Source: CAKUFA01 sp963656345
GTDB taxonomy: Bacteria > Bacillota > Clostridia > Christensenellales > Aristaeellaceae
Direction of reading: 5' to 3'
Length of the DNA stretch: 15,122 nucleotides
Assembly (NCBI GenBank): GCA_963656345.1
Contig: CAVKHY010000060.1
Span: 1-15,122 of the forward strand
The position numbers and the translations under genes are program-made. Positions 8,064 to 14,683 of the stretch are shown here, piece after piece (position 1 is the first letter of the stretch; each line of letters begins with the position of its first letter). The notes under the pieces are model-generated. The model had not been told where the DNA came from. It did not search any database and saw only the letters and a list, made by a program, of their open reading frames with translations.

Positions 8064-8576
8064 TCACCGTTTGAGAACATGCTTGATTTTGCCGAGCAAT
8101 GTTTTGCTTTTGCGCAGCGTTACCGCCGCATCCAGCGCACCCCGGCGGTACTCGATATTATTGGGTTCCCTCTTCACAGCCTCCCGGAAGGACTCATGGG
8201 CCGTTTCATACTGTCTGAGCAGCATCAGCACATGCCCCTGCATATAGTACCATTCTCCATCCCGGCTTTCGGCACGGAGGAGATACCGCAGGGCACTTTC
8301 CGGATTTTGCTGCCCCAGCATTTTCTGTGCCAGATGCTTCGCTTCTTCCTTCGGCAGGGACTTGGTGTAAGTGACTGCCTTACGAGGTATGGCCAGCTTA
8401 AGTGCCTCTTCGTAAGCCAGGTTCAGCCGGATCATCTTATCCTGAGCCGTCTTCTGCGCCTCCGGCTCCTGAAAGCGATCCGGATGACACAGCTTCACCA
8501 ACGCATGATAAGCGGCACGGATTTCATCCACAGTTGCCGTCGGCTTCAGTCCCAAAGTTTGAAAAGGATCATTCAC
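8064..8576 (-). CDS. Small J-domain protein with C-terminal TPR-like repeat
   Basis: The 170-residue cytoplasmic protein starts with a J domain (about 4-64) whose HPD tripeptide, needed to stimulate an Hsp70 ATPase, is at 31-33 (CHPDRF). There is no Gly/Phe region or zinc-finger domain, so it is not DnaJ itself. Residues about 82-150 are helical, with a TPR-like pair around GEWYYMQGHVLMLL and YETAHESFREAVKREP. It is probably a specialised DnaK co-chaperone that picks its client through the TPR part; the client is unknown. The start is a GTG at 8576 with GGGAGG 9 bases upstream. It lies 31 bases after murA with no terminator between, so it is likely co-transcribed, and a hairpin follows its stop. 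Confidence 0.88.
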   Translation of the reverse strand: MNDPFQTLGLKPTATVDEIRAAYHALVKLCHPDRFQEPEAQKTAQDKMIRLNLAYEEALKLAIPRKAVTYTKSLPKEEAKHLAQKMLGQQNPESALRYLLRAESRDGEWYYMQGHVLMLLRQYETAHESFREAVKREPNNIEYRRGALDAAVTLRKSKTLLGKIKHVLKR

Positions 8577-8607
8577 TACCGCTCACCTCCCACCGATGAG
8601 GAATGGA

Positions 8608-9876
8608 TTACTCAATGGTCTCCCGGCGGATTTCCGCCCCCAGAGAGCGAAGCTTTTCTTCAATGTGTTCATATCCCCGGTCGATATACTCCGGCTCGTA
8701 AATTTCCGTAACGCCCCGTGCCATCAGCCCTGCCACAATCAGTGCGGCACCGGCACGAAGATCCGTTGTTGTCACCGGTGCACCGTAAAGCTGTGGCACG
8801 CCTTCGATCATGGCTACCCGATCCACCACGCGGATTCTCGCCCCCATGCGGCGAATTTCATCCAGATGCTTAAACCGCTGTTCGAAAATTGTTTCCGTAA
8901 TCACGCTGGTTCCCCGTGCCGTGGTCAGCAGGGCGCTCATGGGCTGCTGCAGATCCGTAGGAAAGCCGGGATACACCTGGGTTTTGATATTCACCGCCCG
9001 GTGTGCACCAAGGGTGCGGACACGAATGGCATCGTCACTGTCGGACACCTTAATGCCCATTTCCAGCAGCTTGGCCGTCAGTGCTTCCATGTGGGTGGGA
9101 ATGCAGCCCCGAATGATCACATCCCCTCGGGTTGCGGCAGCGGCGATCATCAAGGTGCCGGTTTCAATCTGGTCAGGAATCACCGCATAATTGGCGCCGT
9201 GCAAATACTGCTGACCGCGAATGCGGATCACATCCGTACCTGCGCCTTTGACCTTTGCCCCCATGCTGTTCAGAAAGTTAGCCAAGTCCACAATGTGGGG
9301 TTCCTTGGCGGCGTTATAGATCACAGTGGTGCCCTTGGCCTTTGCCGCCGCCAGCATCACATTGATGGTTCCGCCTACGGTTACCATGTCAAAGAACACA
9401 TCACTGCCCCGAAGCTCATCCGCCTCCACAATGATCATGCCGCCCCGTTCTTCCGCCTCTGCGCCCAGCGCCTGAAATCCTTTCAGGTGCTGATCAATGG
9501 GGCGTGAACCGATTTCGCAGCCGCCGGGAGCAGCTACCATGGCTCGTCCGCACCGTCCCAGCAAGGCACCCAGAAGGTAATAGCTGGCACGCAGCCGCCG
9601 AGCCTGCTGAAAGCCCACCTTATGACTTTCCGCCGGCCTAGGATCAATGGTCATAAACTCATCGGGCACATAGGTCACCTTTGCGCCGAGGGAACGCAGA
9701 ATATCCACCAGTGCATGGACATCCTCGATATCCGGCAGGTTTTCAATGGTGCAGGGTTCATCTGCCAGCAGAACAGCCGGAATCACGGCCACTGCCGTAT
9801 TCTTACCGCCGCTTACCCGCACCTCACCCTCCAGCGCATTGCCGCCGGTGATCAGCATTCGTTCTTTCTTGGGCAT
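8608..9876 (-). CDS. murA: UDP-N-acetylglucosamine 1-carboxyvinyltransferase
   Basis: The enzyme transfers enolpyruvate from PEP to UDP-GlcNAc, the first committed step of peptidoglycan synthesis, in the cytoplasm. Its 422 residues fit the family. Key residues are present: Lys25-Asn26 in SGGKN, the fosfomycin-target Cys120 in PGGCEIGSRP, Asp308 in FPTDLQ, and the late RGYEHIEEKLR segment near 400-410. The presence of Cys rather than Asp at 120 predicts fosfomycin sensitivity at target level. The ATG at 9876 follows GAGAGGAG by about 10 bases; an in-frame GTG at 9903 has no good site and would overlap this one. Firmicutes often carry two MurA paralogues, and which this is cannot be told. It follows the Lgt-like gene by 57 bases. 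Confidence 0.96.
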   Translation of the reverse strand: MPKKERMLITGGNALEGEVRVSGGKNTAVAVIPAVLLADEPCTIENLPDIEDVHALVDILRSLGAKVTYVPDEFMTIDPRPAESHKVGFQQARRLRASYYLLGALLGRCGRAMVAAPGGCEIGSRPIDQHLKGFQALGAEAEERGGMIIVEADELRGSDVFFDMVTVGGTINVMLAAAKAKGTTVIYNAAKEPHIVDLANFLNSMGAKVKGAGTDVIRIRGQQYLHGANYAVIPDQIETGTLMIAAAATRGDVIIRGCIPTHMEALTAKLLEMGIKVSDSDDAIRVRTLGAHRAVNIKTQVYPGFPTDLQQPMSALLTTARGTSVITETIFEQRFKHLDEIRRMGARIRVVDRVAMIEGVPQLYGAPVTTTDLRAGAALIVAGLMARGVTEIYEPEYIDRGYEHIEEKLRSLGAEIRRETIE

Positions 9877-9933
9877 GGGGGTTTTACTCCTCTCGTGGAT
9901 CACGGAATGACCGCAATCGCCGGGATCAATTCG

Positions 9934-10926
9934 TTACGCTTTGTCCTGCTTCCGCCACAGGGGCAGAATGGACGCTACCATCAGCACACCGGCCAAGGCG
10001 GTGATCAGGTAGCACATATCCATGGGCAGCCATTCCAGGAAAACAATCTTTTTTTCCACAGCAAACTCCATGGCAATCACCAGCAGCATACCGCACAGGG
10101 TGCCGCACCAAGCCAGGATGATTTCTTTTGCGCTCCGCTGCTTCTTCGGAATGCGAAGCCAGCACCACACAAGCACGCCGGCCACTGCCAGAGCACTCAG
10201 AATCTGGTTCACCCGCACAAAGCCCCAGCGTAGCACAGCATCTTCCCGAAGGCCTTCGCACAGGGCCTGACCGGCAGCGTACAGCAGCATCAGCAGTGCC
10301 GCCTTGCTGCCGTCCCGGTGGCTATTCGTCTTCAGCAGGGCAATCAAAATGCCCACTGCAAAGAGTGCCTCCAGTACGAAAACTGCCCAGCACCATTCTT
10401 CATACATGTCCTGCACGGCAAAGGGGAAATGCTCCAGCATGGAGGTATCCTCCAAGGCAAACAAGCTCATGCCGGATTCTCCGTCAAACCAGTCGGCAAG
10501 ATACCGGCCGTATCCCTGCCCCACCAAACCTTCTGCCAGACGGCAGAGGGCAATGGTTAGGGCTGCCGGAGCCGCAGCTGCATCCAGCAGTCTGCCCAGA
10601 TGCTCTTTGCATAGCTTGGCGGTCAGCAATGCTGCCAGGAAGCATCCCAGCACCGTGCCGTAAAGTACATAGCCTCCGTCCGTCAGGCAGAACATGTGCA
10701 GGAAGCCTTTTTCCATCAGCCAGTCAAAGCGAATCAGCGAATACAGCACGTGGGCGAAAATCGTTCCCCAAGGCACAGCCAGCACGGCAAACACGCTCAC
10801 CGTGCCTTGCTTCAATCCAGATTTCTTCCCGATGCAGTGCATCATCACCAACCCTATGGCTGCTGCCAGTGCCACCGCCAAGCCATAAGGGTACAGGGTC
10901 AAAGCGCCTAATTGGATGGGCTCCAT
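9934..10926 (-). CDS. Lgt-like (prolipoprotein diacylglyceryl transferase family) membrane protein
   Basis: This 330-residue polytopic protein has about seven or eight hydrophobic segments. The Lgt pattern is recognisable: N-terminal LYPYGLAVALA (11-21), TDGGYVLYGTVLGC (82-95) where Lgt has its HGG loop, CRLAEGLVGQGYGR (128-141), a YEEW segment (175-178) and a late EGLRED (224-229). Several residues known to matter in E. coli Lgt differ: His103 aligns with Tyr89, Asn146 with Glu132, and Arg239 with Gln220. The Arg143 equivalent (Arg129) and Glu243 equivalent (Glu224) remain. Tyr for His is, as far as I recall, common in clostridial homologues. Two extra helices (about 267-320) extend past the usual end. 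The ATG at 10926 has GGAGG 6 bases upstream, inside the preceding gene, and only one base separates it from that gene's stop. Transferase activity is uncertain. Confidence 0.8.
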   Translation of the reverse strand: MEPIQLGALTLYPYGLAVALAAAIGLVMMHCIGKKSGLKQGTVSVFAVLAVPWGTIFAHVLYSLIRFDWLMEKGFLHMFCLTDGGYVLYGTVLGCFLAALLTAKLCKEHLGRLLDAAAAPAALTIALCRLAEGLVGQGYGRYLADWFDGESGMSLFALEDTSMLEHFPFAVQDMYEEWCWAVFVLEALFAVGILIALLKTNSHRDGSKAALLMLLYAAGQALCEGLREDAVLRWGFVRVNQILSALAVAGVLVWCWLRIPKKQRSAKEIILAWCGTLCGMLLVIAMEFAVEKKIVFLEWLPMDMCYLITALAGVLMVASILPLWRKQDKA

Positions 10927-10927
10927 G

Positions 10928-11827
10928 TCAATCCTCCGAAGCGGCGGATGCAAAGTACAGGATATCGCTGATGTTGCGGGCATCCGTGTTCTTATGAATG
11001 CGCACGTTGTTCACAATGACGTTGGTGGATCCGCCGCCGTCCAGGTTGTAAGCCAGAATGCAATCCGGGAACAGACTCTGCACATACTCGGCAAAATTGG
11101 CCATGGTCATGCCGGAGGTGGCATCCGCCTTGCCGTCGCACTCCACAATGGCATACTCCAGCTCCCCGGTCTGCACGATGCAGACACGCTGCATCTTATA
11201 CCGATACTGGAACTCACGGGTGGTAATCTCCTGCACCTCGCCGTTTTCCACCAGCACGGGACCCAGGGTAAAGGTATTGATCACCGTACGATCCTGCGGG
11301 AAGGTATTGGCAAGATAATCCGCCATGGACTCGCTGGTAGCATTCCGCACGGCGTGAAAAGCGCCTTTGTCATCAATGATCAGCACATCCCGTTCTCCAT
11401 TCAGCGCATCCCGATAGAACACGCCCTGGCGAACCACATAGCCGATCTTATAGAAGTACTTGAAGAAATCGCCGTTCACTGCGGCAATGGCGTTCACATG
11501 CTTGGCCATGGCCGTGGCCTTCACGTATGTTTTGTCATCATAGTTATCCTTGCTCATGGCCGTACGAATTTGACTGGCATCAGCAATTTTCACCCGAACA
11601 ATGGAGGTTTTCACCTTGCCCACATTGCTGTGCTCCACCGTTACATGGATGGATTCATCCTGATATTCTTCATCCGACAGCCATCCGTCTTCCTTGGCGG
11701 GATTGCCGGGCACGGTTTGATCCAGATCAAGGGGTGTAACCTCTGCCAATGCAGGGGAAGCAATGAGAAAAGCAAGGCAGCAAAGCATCAGTCCGCAGAC
11801 AATGCCGCACACAAGCGAACGTTTCAT
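10928..11827 (-). CDS. Secreted phosphodiester glycosidase (NAGPA) domain protein
   Basis: The 299-residue protein begins with a signal peptide: MKR, a hydrophobic stretch at 5-24, and likely cleavage after ALA (residue 28). The mature part matches the phosphodiester glycosidase domain (NAGPA, PF09992): AAVNGDFF at 115-122, FTLGPVLVENG at 186-196, the glycine-rich NLDGGGST at 261-268, and a final DARNISDIL at 282-290. Family members include the enzyme that uncovers mannose-6-phosphate in animals, while bacterial ones act on envelope or exopolysaccharide sugars; the substrate here is unknown. The ATG at 11827 is chosen, with AAGGGAG 11 bases upstream. An in-frame TTG two codons earlier (11833) is better spaced and cannot be excluded. 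It heads the run that continues into the Lgt-like gene and murA. Confidence 0.88.
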   Translation of the reverse strand: MKRSLVCGIVCGLMLCCLAFLIASPALAEVTPLDLDQTVPGNPAKEDGWLSDEEYQDESIHVTVEHSNVGKVKTSIVRVKIADASQIRTAMSKDNYDDKTYVKATAMAKHVNAIAAVNGDFFKYFYKIGYVVRQGVFYRDALNGERDVLIIDDKGAFHAVRNATSESMADYLANTFPQDRTVINTFTLGPVLVENGEVQEITTREFQYRYKMQRVCIVQTGELEYAIVECDGKADATSGMTMANFAEYVQSLFPDCILAYNLDGGGSTNVIVNNVRIHKNTDARNISDILYFASAASED

Positions 11828-11860
11828 CAGCAAACAAGCTCCCTTCGATAAACTCATTTT

Positions 11861-11889
11861 ATTATACCATGTTTTGCCTTGCCCTGCAA
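11861..11889 (-). promoter_or_regulatory. Promoter of the NAGPA-lgt-like-murA gene run
   Basis: On the minus strand TTGCAG (11884-11889), 17 bases, then TATAAT (11861-11866) with an extended-minus-10 TGG directly before it. The leader to the ATG at 11827 would be about 26 bases. This is a strong housekeeping-type promoter. Confidence 0.78.
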
Positions 11890-11944
11890 CTGTTTCAGTA
11901 TCCGCAGATGTGGCGCAGCCTGCCCGTTTGCCTGCAAAAGGCAA

Positions 11945-11977
11945 GCACCCATGCAGCTTCATGAGCCACATGGGTGC
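11945..11977 (-). terminator. Intrinsic terminator after the Dabb-domain gene
   Basis: A perfect 9-bp stem, GCACCCATG (11945-11953) with CATGGGTGC (11969-11977), has a 15-base loop that can form a small inner GCT/AGC pairing. On the minus strand it is followed by TTGCCTTTTGC, a modest T-tract. It begins 8 bases after the Dabb stop. Confidence 0.7.
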
Positions 11978-11985
11978 ACAAACAG

Positions 11986-12270
11986 TCAGTCGCAATCGAA
12001 AATAGCTTTTTTCGCCATGAGATGACCGTATTCTTCCTTCCAACGGTGATGGGGTTCGCTTTGGTCGTAAGCGGCCAGTGCTTCCGGTTCCATATCGATC
12101 ACGATCATCACGTCATAGCGATTAGGTCGATCCACCACATTAGGGCATACCTTCACACCGTGGATTCCCTCTACCTGAATCAAGGGCGCAAACAACTGCT
12201 CAATCTCTGGAATGAGTGCCTGCTTATCCGTTACATCGTCCGTATATTTCACAAGAATATGGTGCAGCAT
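11986..12270 (-). CDS. Dabb (stress-response alpha-beta barrel) domain protein
   Basis: The 94-residue protein is a single ferredoxin-like Dabb domain (PF07876): an N-terminal MLHHILVKYTDD strand, a helix around residues 16-30, RYDVMIVIDM at 51-60 and the family's late YDQSEPHHRWKEE at 68-80. Such proteins dimerise into a barrel; a few act as small-molecule cyclases or decarboxylases, but most have no known role. The ATG at 12270 has AAAGGA 9 bases upstream, overlapping the end of the preceding gene. It lies 14 bases after that gene, so the two are almost certainly one transcript, although their joint role is unclear. Confidence 0.88.
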   Translation of the reverse strand: MLHHILVKYTDDVTDKQALIPEIEQLFAPLIQVEGIHGVKVCPNVVDRPNRYDVMIVIDMEPEALAAYDQSEPHHRWKEEYGHLMAKKAIFDCD

Positions 12271-12284
12271 CTCGCTTCATCCTT

Positions 12285-12980
12285 TCACTTTGCGTCGGTT
12301 GAGGTAGCCAGATCCGATGAGGTTGCCAAATCCGTGGGTGTTGCGGTTTCTTCCGCAGGCAGCATATCCCGAATCATGCACTGCATCAGCTTCACCGCCA
12401 TATCATCATTGCCGCAGTTGCACATGACGCACAAGTACATATTGTCCGGGTCAATGCCGTAGTTTCTAAAGCCAGTCAACATGGAAGCCGGAATACCGTA
12501 CAGGTGACGCTCGCCGCTGTCGCTTTCCGTACGCCAGCCTTTATCCACGCTGATGCCCACAGCCTCTGCCTGATCCACCAGATCCTGATACCCCTCCAAG
12601 GGCAGCATGGCGCCGGAGGTGGCATATTGCTGGAACGTGTCCCCATCCAGCATGTACACATCACCCTCACCGGCGGCAATGTAGGTAGCCAGCTGCATGG
12701 TGCCATAGTAGGCGTCATTGGTCAGGATGACCGAGATCATCTGCTCCATATCCGGCATTTCGCTGGTGCGGATATTTTCCAGGTAAGTATTCAGCCCGTC
12801 CTGATCGGCTGCGGCACTGGAAACATAGAAATCCACCTTCTTATCAGCCGGGGGACGATACGCCGTAACGGTGTAGATCAGGTTCCACACCACAATCGAC
12901 AACACGATTAAAAGGAAATACTTCCACCAGCTGTACTCCCAGTGCTGGCGAAGGGTCGTTTTGTTTACAGGGGTTTTCAT
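12285..12980 (-). CDS. Single-helix membrane-anchored protein resembling an ABC solute-binding protein
   Basis: The protein has 231 residues. A short basic N-terminus with WWKYF is followed by one membrane helix (about 21-41), with no cleavage site or lipobox, so it should stay anchored with the rest outside. Residues about 48-210 resemble one lobe of an extracellular solute-binding protein, most clearly EGDVYMLDGDTFQQYATSG at 105-123 and LYGIPAS at 160-166. It is much shorter than a normal binding protein (about 400), and no permease or ATPase genes are adjacent. The C-terminus ends in a Thr/Ser-rich repeat (DLATSS DLATST). The ATG at 12980 is chosen, 11 bases after AAAGGAG; an in-frame ATG at 12989 lies too close to that site. 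Function is not known. Confidence 0.8.
   Translation of the reverse strand: MKTPVNKTTLRQHWEYSWWKYFLLIVLSIVVWNLIYTVTAYRPPADKKVDFYVSSAAADQDGLNTYLENIRTSEMPDMEQMISVILTNDAYYGTMQLATYIAAGEGDVYMLDGDTFQQYATSGAMLPLEGYQDLVDQAEAVGISVDKGWRTESDSGERHLYGIPASMLTGFRNYGIDPDNMYLCVMCNCGNDDMAVKLMQCMIRDMLPAEETATPTDLATSSDLATSTDAK
12301..12336. repeat. Two tandem 18-base repeats at the end of the SBP-like gene
   Basis: Unit 1 (12301-12318) and unit 2 (12319-12336) differ at 4 of 18 positions. Being a multiple of three, they encode the in-frame repeat DLATSS/DLATST at the C-terminus. A further degenerate copy may follow at 12337-12354. Confidence 0.6.
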
Positions 12981-13016
12981 CGCATGCATTGCTCCTTTGC
13001 TTGTTCCACCGAAACG

Positions 13017-13045
13017 AGTATAACACAGGCAGTAAAAAAGTACAA
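13017..13045 (-). promoter_or_regulatory. Promoter of the SBP-like/Dabb operon
   Basis: On the minus strand TTGTAC (13040-13045), 17 bases, then TATACT (13017-13022). The leader before the ATG at 12980 is about 30 bases. The -35 box overlaps the second terminator stem at 13042-13066. Confidence 0.62.
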
Positions 13046-13066
13046 CGGCACAAAAAGCCCGGTTGT
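13042..13066 (-). terminator. Second of two tandem terminators downstream of glyA
   Basis: A 7-bp stem with one bulged base (13042-13048 with 13059-13066) has a 10-base loop. On the minus strand it is followed, 2 bases later, by TTTTTT (13034-13039). It is weaker than the first terminator at 13077-13107 but has a good T-tract. Confidence 0.5.
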
Positions 13067-13071
13067 CCTTG

Positions 13072-13207
13072 AAAAAAGCACCATCCACGTTTGGCGAGAA
13101 TGATGCTTCAGACTATCAGCAGATCCAGGGGTGGCATTGGAGGGCTCACAAGCCCTTCAACCTTCAATCAAAAACCAGCGATATGTGCGGTGGTTTTCGC
13201 AGCAATC
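13072..13207 (-). ncRNA. Candidate small RNA between glyA and the SBP-like gene
   Basis: The stretch has a possible minus-strand promoter, CTGACC (13237-13242), 17 bases, TACAAT (13214-13219). It then holds two hairpins: 13171-13197, with a 7-bp AAAACCA/TGGTTTT stem, and 13137-13160, with a 10-bp stem and 4-base loop. It ends at a terminator (13077-13107). The predicted transcript is about 135 nt. It does not match any RNA family I recognise (6S, SRP RNA, tmRNA, T-box and common riboswitches were considered). No convincing coding frame is present. The transcript could also be only a decayed intergenic stretch. Confidence 0.35.
13077..13107 (-). terminator. First of two tandem terminators downstream of glyA
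   Basis: A 9-bp stem including two G-T pairs (13077-13085 with 13099-13107) has a 13-base loop. On the minus strand it runs straight into TTTTT (13072-13076). It lies about 180 bases beyond the glyA terminator, so it must end something other than the main glyA message or act as a backup. Confidence 0.7.
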
Positions 13208-13213
13208 CGAAGG

Positions 13214-13242
13214 ATTGTATCCTTGCACAAACGAACGGTCAG
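13214..13242 (-). promoter_or_regulatory. Possible promoter of the candidate small RNA
   Basis: CTGACC (13237-13242, four of six to consensus), 17 bases, TACAAT (13214-13219, five of six). It lies between the glyA terminator and the tandem terminators. The -10 box overlaps a CAATCC/GGATTG inverted repeat (13203-13217). Confidence 0.35.
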
Positions 13243-13283
13243 GAGAATGACGAAACCGTTTGACCAGTGCGTGAGTGCAAAAC

Positions 13284-13312
13284 TCGACAAAGCGGCTTTA
13301 TCGCTTTGTCGA
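13284..13312 (-). terminator. Intrinsic terminator of glyA
   Basis: A perfect 11-bp stem, TCGACAAAGCG (13284-13294) with CGCTTTGTCGA (13302-13312), has a 7-base loop. On the minus strand it is followed by GTTTTGC, a short T-tract. It starts 4 bases after the glyA stop codon. Confidence 0.8.
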
Positions 13313-13316
13313 TGCC

Positions 13317-14552
13317 TTATGCGTACAGGGGATAATTCCGCATGAGTGCTTCCACTTCCTGCTTTACCTGCGGGCAGGCAGCCTCTCCTTCCCGCACGAT
13401 CCGGGCAATCCAGCGAGCAATCATGGTCATCTGCTCTTCCTTCAGGCCACGGGTGGTTACTGCCGGAGTGCCCACACGGATGCCACTGGTGACGAAGGGG
13501 CTTCTGGTTTCGTTGGGAACCGTATTCTTGTTCACGGTAATGTTGGCTTCCTCCAGCCAGCCTTCCAGCTGCTTGCCGGTTACTTCCTTGCCGGTAAAGT
13601 CCAGCAGCAGCAGGTGATTGTCCGTGCCGCCGGACACCATGCGGATGCCTTCTTCACGGAAGGCGTTTTCCAGTGCCTTGGCATTGCGGATAATCTGCTC
13701 CTGATAGGTCTTGAATTCCGGCTTCAGCGCCTCGCCAAAACACACCGCCTTAGCGGCAATGATGTGCTCCAAAGGACCGCCCTGGGTGCCTGGGAAAATG
13801 GCCTTGTCAATGGCCTTGGCATAGGCTTCTTTGCAGAGAATCATGCCGCCCCGGGGTCCCCGCAGGGTTTTGTGGGTGGTGGTCGTTACAAAGTCGGCAT
13901 AGGGCACAGGATTAGGATGGAGCCCAGCCGCCACAAGCCCGGCAATGTGCGCCATATCCACCATCAGCAAGGCACCCACTTCATCGGCAATTTCCCGCAG
14001 CTTAGCAAAATCAATCACCCGTGGATAGGCCGAGGCCCCGGCCACAATCAGCTTGGGCTTGCATTCCAGTGCCGTCTGGCGGACGGTATCATAGTTCAGC
14101 CTCTCCGTCTCCATATCCACGCCGTAGGGTACGAAATGGAAGTACTTGCCACTGATGTTCACCGGACTGCCATGGGTCAGATGTCCGCCATGGGACAGGT
14201 TCATGCCCATGACCGTATCCCCCGGCTGAAGCATGGCAAAGTAAACTGCCATATTGGCCTGTGCACCGGAGTGGGGCTGCACATTGGCATGCTCCGCGCC
14301 GAAAAGCTGGCAAGCCCGATCACGAGCCAGGTTTTCCACAATATCCACACACTCGCATCCACCGTAGTAGCGGTGTCCCGGATAACCCTCGGCATACTTG
14401 TTGGTCAGCGGCGTGCCCATGGCTGCCATCACCGCAGGAGAAACAAAATTTTCAGATGCAATCAGCTCAATATGTGTACGCTGCCGTTCTAGTTCCTGTG
14501 CAATGGCTTCTGCTACTGCCGGATCCGTCTCCCGAATGATTTCCAGTTCCAT
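13317..14552 (-). CDS. glyA: Serine hydroxymethyltransferase
   Basis: This PLP enzyme converts serine and tetrahydrofolate to glycine and 5,10-methylene-THF, feeding one-carbon metabolism in the cytoplasm. It has 411 residues, as expected. Typical features are IELIASENF at 28-36, YAEGYPGHRYYGG at 53-65, SHGGHLTHG at 120-128, Asp199 in MVDMAHIAG, and the PLP lysine Lys228 in TTTTHKTLRGPRGG. The ATG at 14552 is preceded by AAAGGGG at about 9 bases. The longer frame to 14609 would include the promoter -10 box and is rejected. It is transcribed alone from a near-consensus promoter to the terminator at 13284-13312; no riboswitch fits in its short leader. Confidence 0.97.
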   Translation of the reverse strand: MELEIIRETDPAVAEAIAQELERQRTHIELIASENFVSPAVMAAMGTPLTNKYAEGYPGHRYYGGCECVDIVENLARDRACQLFGAEHANVQPHSGAQANMAVYFAMLQPGDTVMGMNLSHGGHLTHGSPVNISGKYFHFVPYGVDMETERLNYDTVRQTALECKPKLIVAGASAYPRVIDFAKLREIADEVGALLMVDMAHIAGLVAAGLHPNPVPYADFVTTTTHKTLRGPRGGMILCKEAYAKAIDKAIFPGTQGGPLEHIIAAKAVCFGEALKPEFKTYQEQIIRNAKALENAFREEGIRMVSGGTDNHLLLLDFTGKEVTGKQLEGWLEEANITVNKNTVPNETRSPFVTSGIRVGTPAVTTRGLKEEQMTMIARWIARIVREGEAACPQVKQEVEALMRNYPLYA

Positions 14553-14588
14553 GAAAACCTGCCCCTTTCCTGATGGATAATGGACAGC

Positions 14589-14617
14589 ATTATAGCCAGT
14601 TTTCTTCATCGGGTCAA
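14589..14617 (-). promoter_or_regulatory. Promoter of glyA
   Basis: On the minus strand TTGACC (14612-14617), 17 bases, then TATAAT (14589-14594), eleven of twelve positions to consensus. The leader to the ATG at 14552 is about 30 bases. It predicts strong constitutive transcription. Confidence 0.85.
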
Positions 14618-14683
14618 CCGGTTAGCACGCTTTTCTTCTGCTCTTTTTTTTGTTTTCAGAGGAAGCTCTCCTGCTCACATCTT

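Noticed and set aside
5414..8074. A very long plus-strand open frame (886 codons) opposite polA
   Set aside because: It is the antisense of an unmistakable polA, with composition rich in His/Gln/Arg/Leu and no recognisable domain; codon bias of a GC-rich gene keeps the opposite strand open.
13108..13149. A possible leader peptide on the minus strand with several Leu/Ile/Val codons before a terminator, like an attenuator
   Set aside because: No good ribosome binding site, and the next gene has its own promoter beyond both terminators; a chance short frame is more likely.
13203..13217. CAATCC-GAA-GGATTG inverted repeat as an independent RNA hairpin
   Set aside because: It overlaps the proposed -10 box and would be only partly transcribed; it is too short to interpret alone.
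13046..13283. 6S RNA, SRP RNA, tmRNA, T-box or common riboswitch in the glyA downstream region
   Set aside because: The 5' and 3' parts do not pair as in 6S RNA, and none of the conserved sequence blocks of the other families could be found by eye.
13091..13345. Short plus-strand frames of 66 and 84 codons in the glyA downstream region
   Set aside because: No ribosome binding site or recognisable protein; they cross hairpins and the glyA terminator and run into antisense glyA.
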